NCBI RefSeq assembly: GCF_030123505.1
Contig: NZ_CP126115.1
Span: forward strand, 264,001 to 328,000
DNA: 64,000 bases
Direction: 5' to 3'
Source of the DNA: Neobacillus sp. YX16
GTDB taxonomy: Bacteria; Bacillota; Bacilli; Bacillales; Cytobacillaceae
In this document: positions 19,254-26,749 of the stretch, one piece after another
Position numbering within the stretch: the first letter of the stretch is position 1
Layout of the letters: every line of letters begins with the position of its first letter
Position numbers and translations under genes: made by a program
The notes under the pieces: model-generated
Database searches by the model: none
Seen by the model: the letters and a program-made list of their open reading frames with translations, nothing else
What the model was told of the DNA's origin: nothing

Positions 19254-19475
19254 GTGAAACAAGATTCTTCTAATCGGGACAATCTGTCTGATAATTCAGA
19301 AAAGAACAAAAAAGAAGTAGGGGAAGAAGACATGGCAATAGCTGAAAAGGAGTTGAAGACAATGCAACAACTTCAACAAAAAAAGAAATTAACTCGGAAC
19401 GAAATTAGAGACGCTATCCTAAAAAGATCCATACAAAACAACTACAAAGCACTAGAAAGGCTTTCCCGCACTTAA
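19254..19475 (+). CDS. Putative antitoxin of the Doc/Fic pair
   Basis: This 73-residue, highly charged protein starts at GTG after AAAAGGGGGTGAT. It is predicted as helices (EKELKTMQQLQQKKKLTRNE and RDAILKRSIQNNYKAL) with a disordered acidic/basic N-terminus. It matches no antitoxin family I can name. The call rests on its size and its TAATG overlap with the toxin start. Operator-like palindromes upstream fit autoregulation. Confidence 0.6.
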   Translation: MKQDSSNRDNLSDNSEKNKKEVGEEDMAIAEKELKTMQQLQQKKKLTRNEIRDAILKRSIQNNYKALERLSRT

Positions 19476-19903
19476 TGTCTGAAATTGAGTATTTAACATT
19501 AGAGGATATTATCGAAGCTCATAAAAAGGGATACAAAGAATTCGGAGGTGGCGCACCATACCACGCGGATTTTAACTGCGTTGCAAGACGTGCGTTTGAC
19601 CCACAAGCGGGATTTGGAACACATGAAGAATACCCTGGACTATTCCTAAAGGCTGCGGTTTATTTTCATCGCATTATTACGTCTCATTGTTTTTCAGATG
19701 GAAATAAAAGAGCAGCGATACTTTCTACAGATTTATTTTTAGTTTTGAATGGATATGAATTGAGCGCGTCGGAAGATGAATTATTTGATTTTGCTTTAAC
19801 TGTGGCTGATCACGAAACTAGACCTCCAGTGGAGGATGTTGAAAATTGGATAAGAAACCATGTGAAACCATTAGACTTCGATGAACTCTCTGATTACTTG
19901 TAA
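19475..19903 (+). CDS. doc: Doc-type Fic-fold toxin
   Basis: Doc toxins phosphorylate EF-Tu and arrest translation; other Fic proteins AMPylate targets. The 142-residue size and the motif HCFSDGNKRA (71-80) are classic for the Doc/death-on-curing branch, with the catalytic His, Asp and GNKR present. The N-terminal part includes LTLEDIIEAH and GGGAPYHADF as in the family. Overlap with the upstream gene indicates translational coupling in a toxin-antitoxin operon that may stabilise the island. Confidence 0.85.
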   Translation: MSEIEYLTLEDIIEAHKKGYKEFGGGAPYHADFNCVARRAFDPQAGFGTHEEYPGLFLKAAVYFHRIITSHCFSDGNKRAAILSTDLFLVLNGYELSASEDELFDFALTVADHETRPPVEDVENWIRNHVKPLDFDELSDYL

Positions 19904-20056
19904 AAGCGGAATCGCGATTACAAAGGAAATCGGGGAGTTTTTGTTTTGCCAATAATAAATGGTGATTAGTAGACATAAAGGGAAGTAACATACCTAATCC
20001 GTAAGTAGATATGGATGAAACTTTTTAAAGGCATTTCCATTAGTGAAAGGCATTCT

Positions 20057-20893
20057 TTATGCATTAAATGAAACGTAGGATGGCAGTCTTAGCAGACCGG
20101 TCTTCGTTATATTTCTATATTTAACATAACATGATTTAGGTTCAATAAAGATAAACTTATCATTCTCGTCTTTCTTTGGCATTTGGTAGATTTTCTTTCT
20201 CTCTTCTTTTGGCATACCTAACTCCATTATCCCCGCATATCTTCCATCTTCATATGATAAAAGCAATCCAAATTTTTCTTTCCGGTACCCGTTAACAACC
20301 ACATTAGCATATTGGTAATTAATCACCTTGAGCCATGAGTGTGATCGTTTCCCAATTTCATAGGTGCTGTCCTTCTTCTTTAGGACAATTCCTTCGAGGT
20401 TTTGCTCTTTAATGAGGTCAAAGAGGGCTACGCCGTTGCTTTCAATGCTCATTACTTTAGATAGAATGGGCGTATTAACTGGTATGATCCCATCGAGGAT
20501 TTCTTTTCGTTCATAAAGCGGCAGGTGGGTTACCTTCTCGCCTTTTTGGTACAGCACGTCAAATACAACGAACGATACAGGCTCATGCTTCGCCATATAT
20601 TTTACCTTGTCTGAATTGAAGATTGAAAACCTACTCATTACTGCTTCGAAATCTGGTTTGCCAGAAGAATCTGTGACTACTACCTCACCATCCAGAACTG
20701 TTCCTTTAGGTATGTCCAGGTTCAAAAGTTTAGGGAAACGAGTGGTAATATCGGTATGATGGCGCGTATAAAGCTTTTTATCTTCTATATGGGAATAGAT
20801 AAGTCGGAACCCATCCATTTTCAGTTCTGAAACATAATCATCATGATTGAATGGTTCATCCGTTTTATGAAGTAGCATTGGGCTAATAAACAT
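20057..20893 (-). CDS. ATP-dependent DNA ligase
   Basis: This compact 278-residue DNA ligase seals nicks using ATP. The adenylation motif ELKMDGFR holds the catalytic Lys near residue 27. LDGEVVV (motif III), FVVFDVLY, EGIVLKK (motif IV) and SWLKV (motif V) follow, then a short OB domain. Length and layout resemble phage ligases such as YoqV of SPbeta. ATG at 20893 is chosen because GAGGTGAT precedes it; a GTG three codons upstream overlaps that site. No Ku-like gene is adjacent, so a repair-by-end-joining role is not supported. Confidence 0.92.
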   Translation of the reverse strand: MFISPMLLHKTDEPFNHDDYVSELKMDGFRLIYSHIEDKKLYTRHHTDITTRFPKLLNLDIPKGTVLDGEVVVTDSSGKPDFEAVMSRFSIFNSDKVKYMAKHEPVSFVVFDVLYQKGEKVTHLPLYERKEILDGIIPVNTPILSKVMSIESNGVALFDLIKEQNLEGIVLKKKDSTYEIGKRSHSWLKVINYQYANVVVNGYRKEKFGLLLSYEDGRYAGIMELGMPKEERKKIYQMPKKDENDKFIFIEPKSCYVKYRNITKTGLLRLPSYVSFNA

Positions 20894-21148
20894 ACTTATC
20901 ACCTCATTATAATGATACTACGGAAATGTTTTGCATGAATTAGGAGGTTGTTGGAAAGAGTCTAATCCAAGAAGAATAAACACTATTTTATGTAGGTCTT
21001 ATTCAGCTAAAGGTATAGTTTAGTTAAATAAAGTTAATGGATCGACTCGACTCACCTGACCTTTTTTCGTGACTTAAGGGCATTCCCACAAGAAAAAGGT
21101 ATTATAGTATAAAATATGGTAAGCAACAACATAGAAAGCATAAAAAAC

Positions 21149-21178
21149 CACCTATCATAAAGATTGGTGATTTTTTTT
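21149..21178. terminator. Possible bidirectional hairpin with U tract
   Basis: ACCACCTATC and GATTGGTGAT pair with two mismatches and are followed by eight T, and preceded by A-rich sequence. It lies just past the end of the leftward gene at 21200. The remainder of 20894-21199 holds the ligase promoter region and no gene. Confidence 0.5.
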
Positions 21179-21199
21179 ACTTTTAGAACTGTTAAGGGG

Positions 21200-21649
21200 T
21201 TACTGGTGGAAAACAATGGCATTGATTGATCTATCTAGAACTATCTCGAAGTCAATATTATCTTCTTGTGTCTCATCACCACGTGTAACTTCTATGTTAT
21301 ATAAATAGGTGCCGGGTAAGAGAGGTACATCTGTCCACGTTAATGTAATAGCGTCAATGACACTGCCGAGTTCACCTACAAATTTCATATTTCCTCTTTC
21401 TCCATAATTAACAGATGTGAGGACAGTTGCATCACGCCTGAGATTGAAGGCTATAGTAAAACCCCATTGGCTAGCTTGTTCAAGTGCTCTAACAACAGTC
21501 TCGACCATTGCATCTATTTTTACTCGTTCATTTGGTAACGTAGTTATAACAGGAACTGAAATCACAACAGTTGGAGTTGCTGGTAAAAGAGTTATGGTAT
21601 CGCTCGCTTGGTTAAAAAAATAACTTGGACAACAAATTCTTAAGCCCAT
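21200..21649 (-). CDS. Unknown beta-rich protein
   Basis: This 149-residue product has a strong ribosome site (GGAGGTGAT) before the ATG. It begins MGLRICCPSYFF and continues with beta-strand-like, Val/Thr-rich segments (TPTVVISVPVITTLP, then ITLTWTDVPLLPGTYLYNIEV), suggesting a beta-sandwich. The style recalls spore-surface or exosporium-type Bacillus proteins, but I cannot assign a family. There is no signal peptide. It is monocistronic and faces the DNA ligase gene in the same orientation. Confidence 0.65.
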   Translation of the reverse strand: MGLRICCPSYFFNQASDTITLLPATPTVVISVPVITTLPNERVKIDAMVETVVRALEQASQWGFTIAFNLRRDATVLTSVNYGERGNMKFVGELGSVIDAITLTWTDVPLLPGTYLYNIEVTRGDETQEDNIDFEIVLDRSINAIVFHQ

Positions 21650-21850
21650 TTAATCACCTCCACTACATTATGTTATTAACAGTATATGTGTTAGTAATGG
21701 ATAGGGGTGGACGAACAGTATAGAATAAAAGCATAATTTTATAATAAAACTAACCAGAATTAAACGGGTATGAAGGTCCAAGTAACATAGATTTGTGAAC
21801 TTAAGCTAACAATTGCTTTAGTTGAATAAGAAAATAAAATCATTAAAAAA

Positions 21851-21876
21851 CACCGTGATTAATTACGGTGCCTTTT
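21851..21876 (+). terminator. Orphan rho-independent terminator
   Basis: CACCGT and ACGGTG pair around an AT-rich loop followed by CCTTTTT. No rightward gene ends before it, so it may be a relic or serve an unseen short transcript. The rest of 21650-22024 contains no gene. Confidence 0.65.
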
Positions 21877-22024
21877 TGTGTGCCAGTTCATACTGAACCG
21901 GTTAAGATATGGCTGTTTTTTTACTGTTCAAGGTTAATAAAGATGTTGAAATATTGTAACATGCAAAGCAGCATGCAAGTTAATTAACGATTATGCTTAT
22001 ATGGAAAACCGAAGGAGGTATTTC

Positions 22025-22441
22025 ATGGAGGTATATCAAGCAGATAAGCAATTTGTTTTAGGAGTGGCTGGTGGGGAAATCTATTCTTTGAAAAGCGGAC
22101 CTGAAGCTATTATTTCGGTCAACAGACCAGTTCCAACTAAGATGTGGACAATACCCACGATAATAGATAGGAACTTACATAAGGGAGAAGAATGGAGAGT
22201 AACCACTGAATTTAGGCAATTTTTATGTGATGATAGAAAAGTATATATCCTTCAATTTGACTACCATAGAATAAAACCTGGATATTGCGGTGGAAAAGCT
22301 GAATTTTTTCTAACAGAGGAAGACGTGAACAATAAGATAGAATCTCTACGCAAAACAAGTCGAGTGTCTGAATTTACCTGGGACCCAACCATTCCAACAT
22401 GGAAAGAAGTTCAATTTATAAAGTATTATCGAAAAGTTTAA
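22025..22441 (+). CDS. Unknown 138-residue protein
   Basis: ATG 22025 follows AAGGAGG at optimal spacing, so the longer frame from 22001 is not used. The sequence is rich in aromatic and charged residues (RVTTEFRQFL, VYILQFDYHRIKPGYCGG, ending FIKYYRKV) and looks like a compact cytosolic alpha/beta protein. I recognise no family. It is isolated, between an orphan terminator and decayed sequence. Confidence 0.65.
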   Translation: MEVYQADKQFVLGVAGGEIYSLKSGPEAIISVNRPVPTKMWTIPTIIDRNLHKGEEWRVTTEFRQFLCDDRKVYILQFDYHRIKPGYCGGKAEFFLTEEDVNNKIESLRKTSRVSEFTWDPTIPTWKEVQFIKYYRKV

Positions 22442-22745
22442 AGGTGATCTATGAGACACAGTATGGAAAAAATTATACCGCACTGTATTTAGTTTAGGTA
22501 TAGTAGAAGGGGCTATTACTTAGCTTCTTTTTTATATTGTCTAGAATAAGAATAAGCCCATCTCATCGGAGAGGGCTCTATTACTAATTCTTATTGCGGT
22601 ATAAAGCAAATCCAGCACCTTTTAAAACTAATTCCTTTCCCTATGTTTTTTTGAACAAGTGCCTCTTTTAGCCTAAACAATGCTATTTCTTTTGCTGCCT
22701 CTGGTGTATTACCAAATCAATAAGCACGATTAGGGGGATAAAGTG
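22442..22745. other. Gene-poor stretch with hairpin and a likely decayed gene
   Basis: AGCCC and GGGCT (about 22556-22578) form a small hairpin. On the minus strand, about 22620-22715 reads as protein-like sequence (TPEAAKEIALFRLKEALVQK) without a start or a longer frame, suggesting the remnant of a lost gene. Confidence 0.35.
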
Positions 22746-22862
22746 ATGAAAAAGCTGTTGGTATTAATCAGCATGTTGTCGGTGTCGATTGTAGATTATG
22801 GCAGAATGCCCGTTTTGTTTAGGACATGCTCCCTTTATATACATTGTCCATATTTTATATAA
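22746..22862 (+). CDS. Possible 38-residue hydrophobic peptide or truncated leader
   Basis: AGGGGGAT lies 7 nt before an ATG, and the product begins MKKLLVLISMLSVSIVDYG, like a signal peptide, then runs 19 residues to a stop. It could be a truncated secreted protein or a small membrane peptide. It is 21 nt upstream of the Cys-rich gene and could be cotranscribed with it. Confidence 0.3.
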   Translation: MKKLLVLISMLSVSIVDYGRMPVLFRTCSLYIHCPYFI

Positions 22863-22883
22863 AAAAGGGAGTGGTGTGAAACC

Positions 22884-23063
22884 ATGAAAAATCCATATAA
22901 CTGTTACTCTAACCCGTGTCACTATACGCAATTATGGTGTTGTGAGTATTGGACAGGCAGAAGTTATTATAGGAAGTGCTTTTCAGATGGATGTCCTTAT
23001 GTACACAATGGAAATCCTTTGTGGAATCAATGGGAAGTAGACAGCTGTTCACAGTGTCAATAA
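22884..23063 (+). CDS. Small Cys-rich protein
   Basis: This 59-residue product has eight cysteines and many aromatic residues (starts MKNPYNCYSNPCHYTQLWCC, ends DSCSQCQ). GGGAGTGG precedes the ATG and a terminator follows the stop. The composition suggests a disulphide-rich or metal-binding peptide, such as a spore-coat protein or a peptide with antimicrobial-like layout. There is no signal peptide and no modification or export gene beside it, so the role is open. Confidence 0.5.
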   Translation: MKNPYNCYSNPCHYTQLWCCEYWTGRSYYRKCFSDGCPYVHNGNPLWNQWEVDSCSQCQ

Positions 23064-23087
23064 AATATTGAAAATAGAGAATGAAAA

Positions 23088-23116
23088 AACCTTTCGAGAT
23101 TATCGAAGGGTTCTTT
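23088..23116 (+). terminator. Rho-independent terminator
   Basis: AACCTTTCGA and TCGAAGGGTT form a 10-bp stem, followed by CTTTG. It ends the Cys-rich gene. Confidence 0.65.
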
Positions 23117-23196
23117 GTTGGTGTTCATTTGGAGCAAGGCCGTGATCAGCTCCTACTTCAAGTTTTGGATATTTTGGTGGCAAAATAAAAAGCCAC

Positions 23197-23418
23197 TCAT
23201 TCATGAGCCGCTTTCTCCAGGTTCTTAACCAGCAGGGTTAAATCCTCTCCATTTACAATTACCTTTTCAAGTTCACATGGATATGGGTGTTCTTTTTTAA
23301 TCCACTTCCAAAAGTCATAAGCTACTTCATCAGGTTTCCTATTCTTTAATGGATAATTTCCCCTCCGTAGCACACTATTGTCGTTCGTGGTGTAGAAAAT
23401 CTGAATCAGTACGTTCAT
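23197..23418 (-). CDS. Small protein of unknown function
   Basis: The product is 73 residues (MNVLIQIFYTTNDN...). ATG 23418 is preferred because CGAGG lies 9 nt upstream, whereas the in-frame ATG at 23427 abuts it. It has an alpha/beta character with WKWIKKEHPYP and a Leu-rich C-terminus. It overlaps the preceding gene, forming a three-gene leftward operon headed by an XRE regulator. No family recognised. Confidence 0.6.
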   Translation of the reverse strand: MNVLIQIFYTTNDNSVLRRGNYPLKNRKPDEVAYDFWKWIKKEHPYPCELEKVIVNGEDLTLLVKNLEKAAHE

Positions 23419-23560
23419 TCTTTTCATCCTCGTACATTTTCTTCAATATTTTATCGGTTTCCATTGTTACATTGTAAAAATGGACTATCATTTGAATGTC
23501 TCTAGGAGTATATCCATTTTCCTCAAATTGTTGAATCAGTTTCTTCCACTTTTCGTTCAT
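23375..23560 (-). CDS. Small SinI-like or unknown regulator partner
   Basis: This 61-residue product reads MNEKWKKLIQQFEENGYTPRD and then IQMIVHFYNV, which loosely resembles the SinI/SinR helical dimerisation motif (EWxxLIxEA...IS.EEIR). That similarity is weak. It overlaps both neighbouring genes and follows an XRE regulator, so it may modulate that repressor. AGGTGG lies upstream of ATG 23560. Confidence 0.5.
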   Translation of the reverse strand: MNEKWKKLIQQFEENGYTPRDIQMIVHFYNVTMETDKILKKMYEDEKNERTDSDFLHHERQ

Positions 23561-23741
23561 AGAGATCATCCACCTTAACTCCTAAAAAGTCGGCTAATTG
23601 AAAAGCCTTATCGAGCGATGGTAAGGTTTTTCCAGTGCTCCAATTTGACAATGTATTAGCAGATACCCCTAGCTTTTTCATTATGTATTCCCTTTTAAAC
23701 GGTGATTGCTTGATTAATTGCCCAATGTTGCTTTTGTACAT
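23523..23741 (-). CDS. XRE-family transcriptional regulator
   Basis: This 72-residue protein has a Cro/CI-type helix-turn-helix (KREYIMKKLGVSANTLSNWS, then PSLDKAFQLADFLGVKVDDLY). ATG 23741 has GAGGTG upstream; upstream in-frame codons are not needed. It is divergent from the ribbon-helix-helix genes, with a 9-bp inverted repeat between them, so it probably controls both directions. Confidence 0.85.
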   Translation of the reverse strand: MYKSNIGQLIKQSPFKREYIMKKLGVSANTLSNWSTGKTLPSLDKAFQLADFLGVKVDDLYERKVEETDSTI

Positions 23742-23800
23742 TATGAACACCTCACCATATAATTCGACAAAATTCATTGTTATTCCTTTAACAATATTAC

Positions 23801-23828
23801 TCACAAAAAAATCAAACTATTTTTGTGA
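23801..23828. promoter_or_regulatory. Operator-like inverted repeat
   Basis: TCACAAAAA and TTTTTGTGA are perfect inverse complements separated by 10 bp, in the intergenic space between the divergent XRE regulator and small DNA-binding genes. It is a likely XRE-binding site. Confidence 0.6.
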
Positions 23829-23893
23829 TAGATAGTTATATATAGGTCATAGCGCTCATACCATTTAGTAATTGAGATAAAGGAGGAAAAAAC

Positions 23894-24100
23894 ATGAGCA
23901 ACAAAAAAGTAAAATCAGTTTCTTTTAATATAACCAATCAAAAGGAGAAAGAGTTTTTAGAGCGCCTAGAAAAAGAAAAGATAGAGTTTAGTGGGTATGT
24001 TAAGGAATTGATCTTCGCAGATTTACATCGGCGCAACGAACCACTTAAGATTGTCAAACGAAGCGAGGGTGGTGGTATTAAAATAATAGTCTGTAAGTAA
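23894..24100 (+). CDS. Small ribbon-helix-helix-like DNA-binding protein
   Basis: The 68-residue product has VKSVSFNITNQKEKEFLERL and EFSGYVKELIFADL, a beta strand followed by two helices as in plasmid RHH regulators. AAAGGAGG precedes the ATG. Such proteins regulate copy number, partition or mobilisation genes. None of those is adjacent, so this may be a plasmid-derived remnant. Confidence 0.6.
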   Translation: MSNKKVKSVSFNITNQKEKEFLERLEKEKIEFSGYVKELIFADLHRRNEPLKIVKRSEGGGIKIIVCK

Positions 24101-24122
24101 TACCTCCTCCCAATAAGATTCC

Positions 24123-24155
24123 ACAGTACCACTGTAACAGGCTTGACATTGTCAA
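24123..24155. promoter_or_regulatory. Two adjacent palindromes upstream of the second RHH gene
   Basis: ACAGT-ACC-ACTGT (24124-24136) and TTGAC-ATT-GTCAA (24143-24155) are both perfect. The second includes a -35-like TTGACA. They are likely operators for one of the flanking small DNA-binding proteins. Confidence 0.5.
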
Positions 24156-24188
24156 TCGTCATGAACATTACAATAGGGAGGTCTTCTA

Positions 24189-24464
24189 ATGATAGAGGGG
24201 AAGGGGCTTGGTGGAAAGAGGGTTCATAGGGTGAACGTATCGCTGACGAACAAGCAAGCTTTTAAACTGAACCGACTGGCAACGGCATGCAATATGAAGC
24301 CGACGACACTGGCTACAGTACTAATTGAAAAGGGACTTAATGATGTCAGTCTTGTCTCAGAGATGCAAAAGGAGTATTGCACAGAAAAAGCTTACCGAGT
24401 GATTGTTGTTAATAATAATGGTGAACTGAACTACGTTTTGAGCGGAAGAGAGGACATCACATGA
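24189..24464 (+). CDS. CopG-like ribbon-helix-helix protein
   Basis: This 91-residue protein contains HRVNVSLTNKQAFKLNRLAT, then MKPTTLATVLIEKGL, the strand-helix-helix of CopG/MetJ-type repressors, plus a C-terminal extension. GGGAGG lies upstream. Its last codons overlap the next gene (ATGA), so the two are coupled. The palindromes just upstream suggest autoregulation. Confidence 0.7.
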   Translation: MIEGKGLGGKRVHRVNVSLTNKQAFKLNRLATACNMKPTTLATVLIEKGLNDVSLVSEMQKEYCTEKAYRVIVVNNNGELNYVLSGREDIT

Positions 24465-24706
24465 GCTGGATCAGTTATATTACTGGCGGTATGACTGTGA
24501 TATTGGCATATGCCTTTTACACTGTAGGGATGGAAGATGAGGAAGAGGAGTTGGTCTTAGTTGGTAATAACCAGGATAACAATGAATTCAATGGTAGATA
24601 CGTGACGCTAAGTTGTCAAACATGTAGAAAATTAAAGAAGCACCGGGAAGTTGAAACTAATCTTTACCAGTGTACAAAATGTAAGCGACATGTAGATTTG
24701 CGATAA
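24461..24706 (+). CDS. Small membrane protein with zinc ribbon
   Basis: The product is 81 residues: one N-terminal transmembrane helix (about 5-23, YITGGMTVILAYAFYTVG), an acidic stretch (EDEEEELVLV), and a C-terminal zinc ribbon with CQTC...CTKC. Function unknown. It is translationally coupled to the RHH gene and ends before a terminator. Confidence 0.6.
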   Translation: MSWISYITGGMTVILAYAFYTVGMEDEEEELVLVGNNQDNNEFNGRYVTLSCQTCRKLKKHREVETNLYQCTKCKRHVDLR

Positions 24707-24852
24707 TATTAGAATATCTAAGATTGGGATTAAAAAGGTCGTTTCAAGTTGTTGAAATCACTTTTTAATACAATAACAATGTTCTTTTTCTCAAAAGTGA
24801 ATAAAAGAAAACTGTAAGAATCCTCTATGACGACAGCAATGAATCTACACTT

Positions 24853-24890
24853 AATAAGGCACCTGTTAGGGTGCCTTATGGTTTTTAGTG
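24853..24890. terminator. Terminator between convergent operons
   Basis: ATAAGGCACC and GGTGCCTTAT form a 10-bp stem followed by GGTTTTT. It lies between the rightward RHH operon and the leftward deaminase pair. Confidence 0.75.
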
Positions 24891-24928
24891 ATCTAAAGCG
24901 TGTTCACACTAACAATTAAGTTTTTTAT

Positions 24929-25477
24929 TTATGCAGACCCCATTTTATCAGGAGGTATTGGATTAACAATTATGGAACCTTGAAAATCTGTTAATTTTTC
25001 TCCAGAAAACTTAATCTCTTTACCGAAGTTGACCTTTTTTAGTTTTATGAGATCTAGGGTTTTGTTATCGAAAATTTTTATTTCTATATTCATGTTTCTG
25101 TTATCCGTGTTTTCATCACTCTGTTCTTTAAACTTACTTTTTATAATACGATTATTAAAATTTATCAATTGTTCATTACTTATTATCCAGTCTTTGTCTT
25201 GGAGATCTCCATTTTTATGGTATCTGGAAATTTCCGATAAAAGAAATTCTATTGGCTCCCGGTCGCTATCTGTGATTTTCTTTTCATATTTCTCAGTTTG
25301 GAGAAGATTAAATATAGCGGCCAAGCCATAATAATACCCTTTAGAAAACCCAAAAAAGGATATTAAATCTTCTAAAACAATTGATATCGTAGGACCTACT
25401 GTGCTATCCGGTTCTTCAATAACGTCTAAAAATTCATACTCCACTGTACGTTTTATATCATCCTGTGTATACTCCAT
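24929..25477 (-). CDS. Unknown partner of the deaminase-like gene
   Basis: This 182-residue acidic protein has no motif I recognise. The N-terminal ~110 residues look helical (DDIKRTVEYEFLDVIEE, LLSEISRYHKN) and the C-terminal part is beta-rich (MNIEIKIFDNKTLDLIKLKK). Its ATG overlaps the stop of the deaminase-like gene (TAATG), so the two are made together. Position after a toxin-like enzyme suggests an immunity, antitoxin or effector-partner role. This is inference from layout only. Confidence 0.6.
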   Translation of the reverse strand: MEYTQDDIKRTVEYEFLDVIEEPDSTVGPTISIVLEDLISFFGFSKGYYYGLAAIFNLLQTEKYEKKITDSDREPIEFLLSEISRYHKNGDLQDKDWIISNEQLINFNNRIIKSKFKEQSDENTDNRNMNIEIKIFDNKTLDLIKLKKVNFGKEIKFSGEKLTDFQGSIIVNPIPPDKMGSA

Positions 25478-26130
25478 TATTTTCCCCCCTTTGTAGGTAC
25501 TTGTCTGTAGAAGACATTAACTTCAATTTTAGAGTATTTAGCGGAAAATTCTTTTATAATCCGTTCGCAGCTAGGACAAACAGCCAACTCAGTATAAATA
25601 TTTATTTTACCTGTTGGTGTATAACCCTGTACTTCCTTAATTTTATTTTGTATCTTCTCATATATATATGCAATAATTTTGTATTCTGTATCAACGTTTC
25701 GGAGACTATAGTTTATCCGCTTCTTTTCTTGTCCTTCTCCTTCAGTGATTGTAATTGCTTCTGGCAATTTTTTTGACCGTTTTACCTGACTATTCTCTTT
25801 ATATTCAATATTACTGGAACTAACATAAGATGCCATGGACATTCCTGGAACCCATTTTTTTGCAGCAAATTCGTGTGGTAAAACTTCCAAATGTGATTTG
25901 AAGAAATCATTACCAATTTTGCTATGAGCAATAATTGTATTTTTCCCTATTCCAGGTATATCATAACTTGCTACTCCAAAGTTACCAAAATCAAATTTCA
26001 ATTTTATTGAGTTATCTAACTTGCCATTCACAGCAAGCGTGTCAATCATTACCTCAATGTCATGTTTGACATTCCTAAAGTATCTCCCCAGCTCATCTTT
26101 TGCATAAAAAATCCCAATCAACTTAATCAT
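25477..26130 (-). CDS. Deaminase-fold protein, toxin-like
   Basis: The C-terminal half of this 217-residue protein reads like bacterial toxin deaminases (Pput_2613/DYW-like group): DTEYKII (147-153) at the position of the usual [HC]xE, then INIYTELAVCPSCERIIKEF (176-195) with the zinc-binding C-x2-C, and IEVNVFY. Family members deaminate bases in nucleic acid or free nucleotides. The first ~120 residues are unassigned and there is no signal peptide or secretion domain, so action inside the cell is more likely than export. Asp in place of His/Cys is notable and leaves activity uncertain. It forms an operon with the overlapping 182-residue gene. Confidence 0.65.
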   Translation of the reverse strand: MIKLIGIFYAKDELGRYFRNVKHDIEVMIDTLAVNGKLDNSIKLKFDFGNFGVASYDIPGIGKNTIIAHSKIGNDFFKSHLEVLPHEFAAKKWVPGMSMASYVSSSNIEYKENSQVKRSKKLPEAITITEGEGQEKKRINYSLRNVDTEYKIIAYIYEKIQNKIKEVQGYTPTGKINIYTELAVCPSCERIIKEFSAKYSKIEVNVFYRQVPTKGGK

Positions 26131-26178
26131 CCTTAACGAATTTATTTTTAATATAATAGAATTTTAGCATTTTTACTT

Positions 26179-26526
26179 TTGTTTATGGTAATATATTGCA
26201 TTAAATTATTCTTAATTAACTGCTTTGGCCGCAGTGCAATTAATGGTGAAGATGATACTAAGCCAATCGATAAAGAGAAGCCTTTCAAGTTATCGGTATC
26301 TTCAAGATTTATGAAAACTCCTTTACATCAAAAAATAGTTGATGTCATTGAGGAAACCGTAGCAGAATTCGGACATTTGGGAGCATTTGAATTGGTGGAC
26401 ATTACTCATGTCCAGGGCGGTCCGTGGGACAGGACTTATAGACGAGGCTCTGGTCGGGATGGAAAAATCCCGTATTCGCTTATTGAAGATTATTGTTTAA
26501 CTGAATCTGTAACTAATGCTAATTAA
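26179..26526 (+). pseudogene. Truncated GepA/DUF4065-type gene
   Basis: The C-terminal ~90 residues (LVDITHVQGGPWDRTYRRG...IPYSLIEDYC) match the end of phage-associated GepA/SocA-like (DUF4065) proteins, which act as antitoxins or proteolytic adaptors. The first ~20 residues are unlike that family and no start region is present, so the N-terminal half was lost. The segment lies at the element's right end, suggesting deletion during rearrangement. Confidence 0.6.
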
Positions 26527-26528
26527 GC

Positions 26529-26563
26529 AAGCCCTTCTCCGTAGAGAGGGCTTTATATTTTTC
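26529..26563 (+). terminator. Rho-independent terminator
   Basis: AGCCCTTCTC and GAGAGGGCT pair around CGTA, followed by TTATATTTTT. It ends the truncated GepA-like gene. Confidence 0.75.
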
Positions 26564-26598
26564 ACATAAACGTCATAAGGGATTAGGGGTTATTTTTT

Positions 26599-26618
26599 TG
26601 TCCTCCTGTTTGTCCTCG
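26599..26618. repeat. Arm-type direct repeats, right end of the element
   Basis: TGTCCTCC and TGTCCTCG are 12 bp apart in the same spacing as the pair at 1721-1740. They sit about 100 bp inside attR. Confidence 0.65.
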
Positions 26619-26718
26619 GCCTATTTGCAAATTATTACAAACTATTTTAATTAAAGCTTGGAAAATGTCGATTTATCGCGGTATTTTATATTCATTTTCT
26701 TCTATAATATACGAAAAT

Positions 26719-26740
26719 GAATGGGCGGCATGATGTAATA
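26719..26740. other. attR core of the 25-kb element
   Basis: This exact 22-bp copy of the groEL 3' end starts GAATGGGCGGCATGATGTAA. No groEL coding sequence precedes it (the upstream bases are element DNA), so it marks the far junction of the insertion. It is also the left core of the older remnant element that follows. Confidence 0.9.
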
Positions 26741-26749
26741 GCTGCTCAA

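Noticed and set aside
25029..25776. Rightward frames of 100 and 103 codons opposite the deaminase pair
   Set aside because: They are antisense shadows rich in Phe/Leu/Ile, without ribosome sites.
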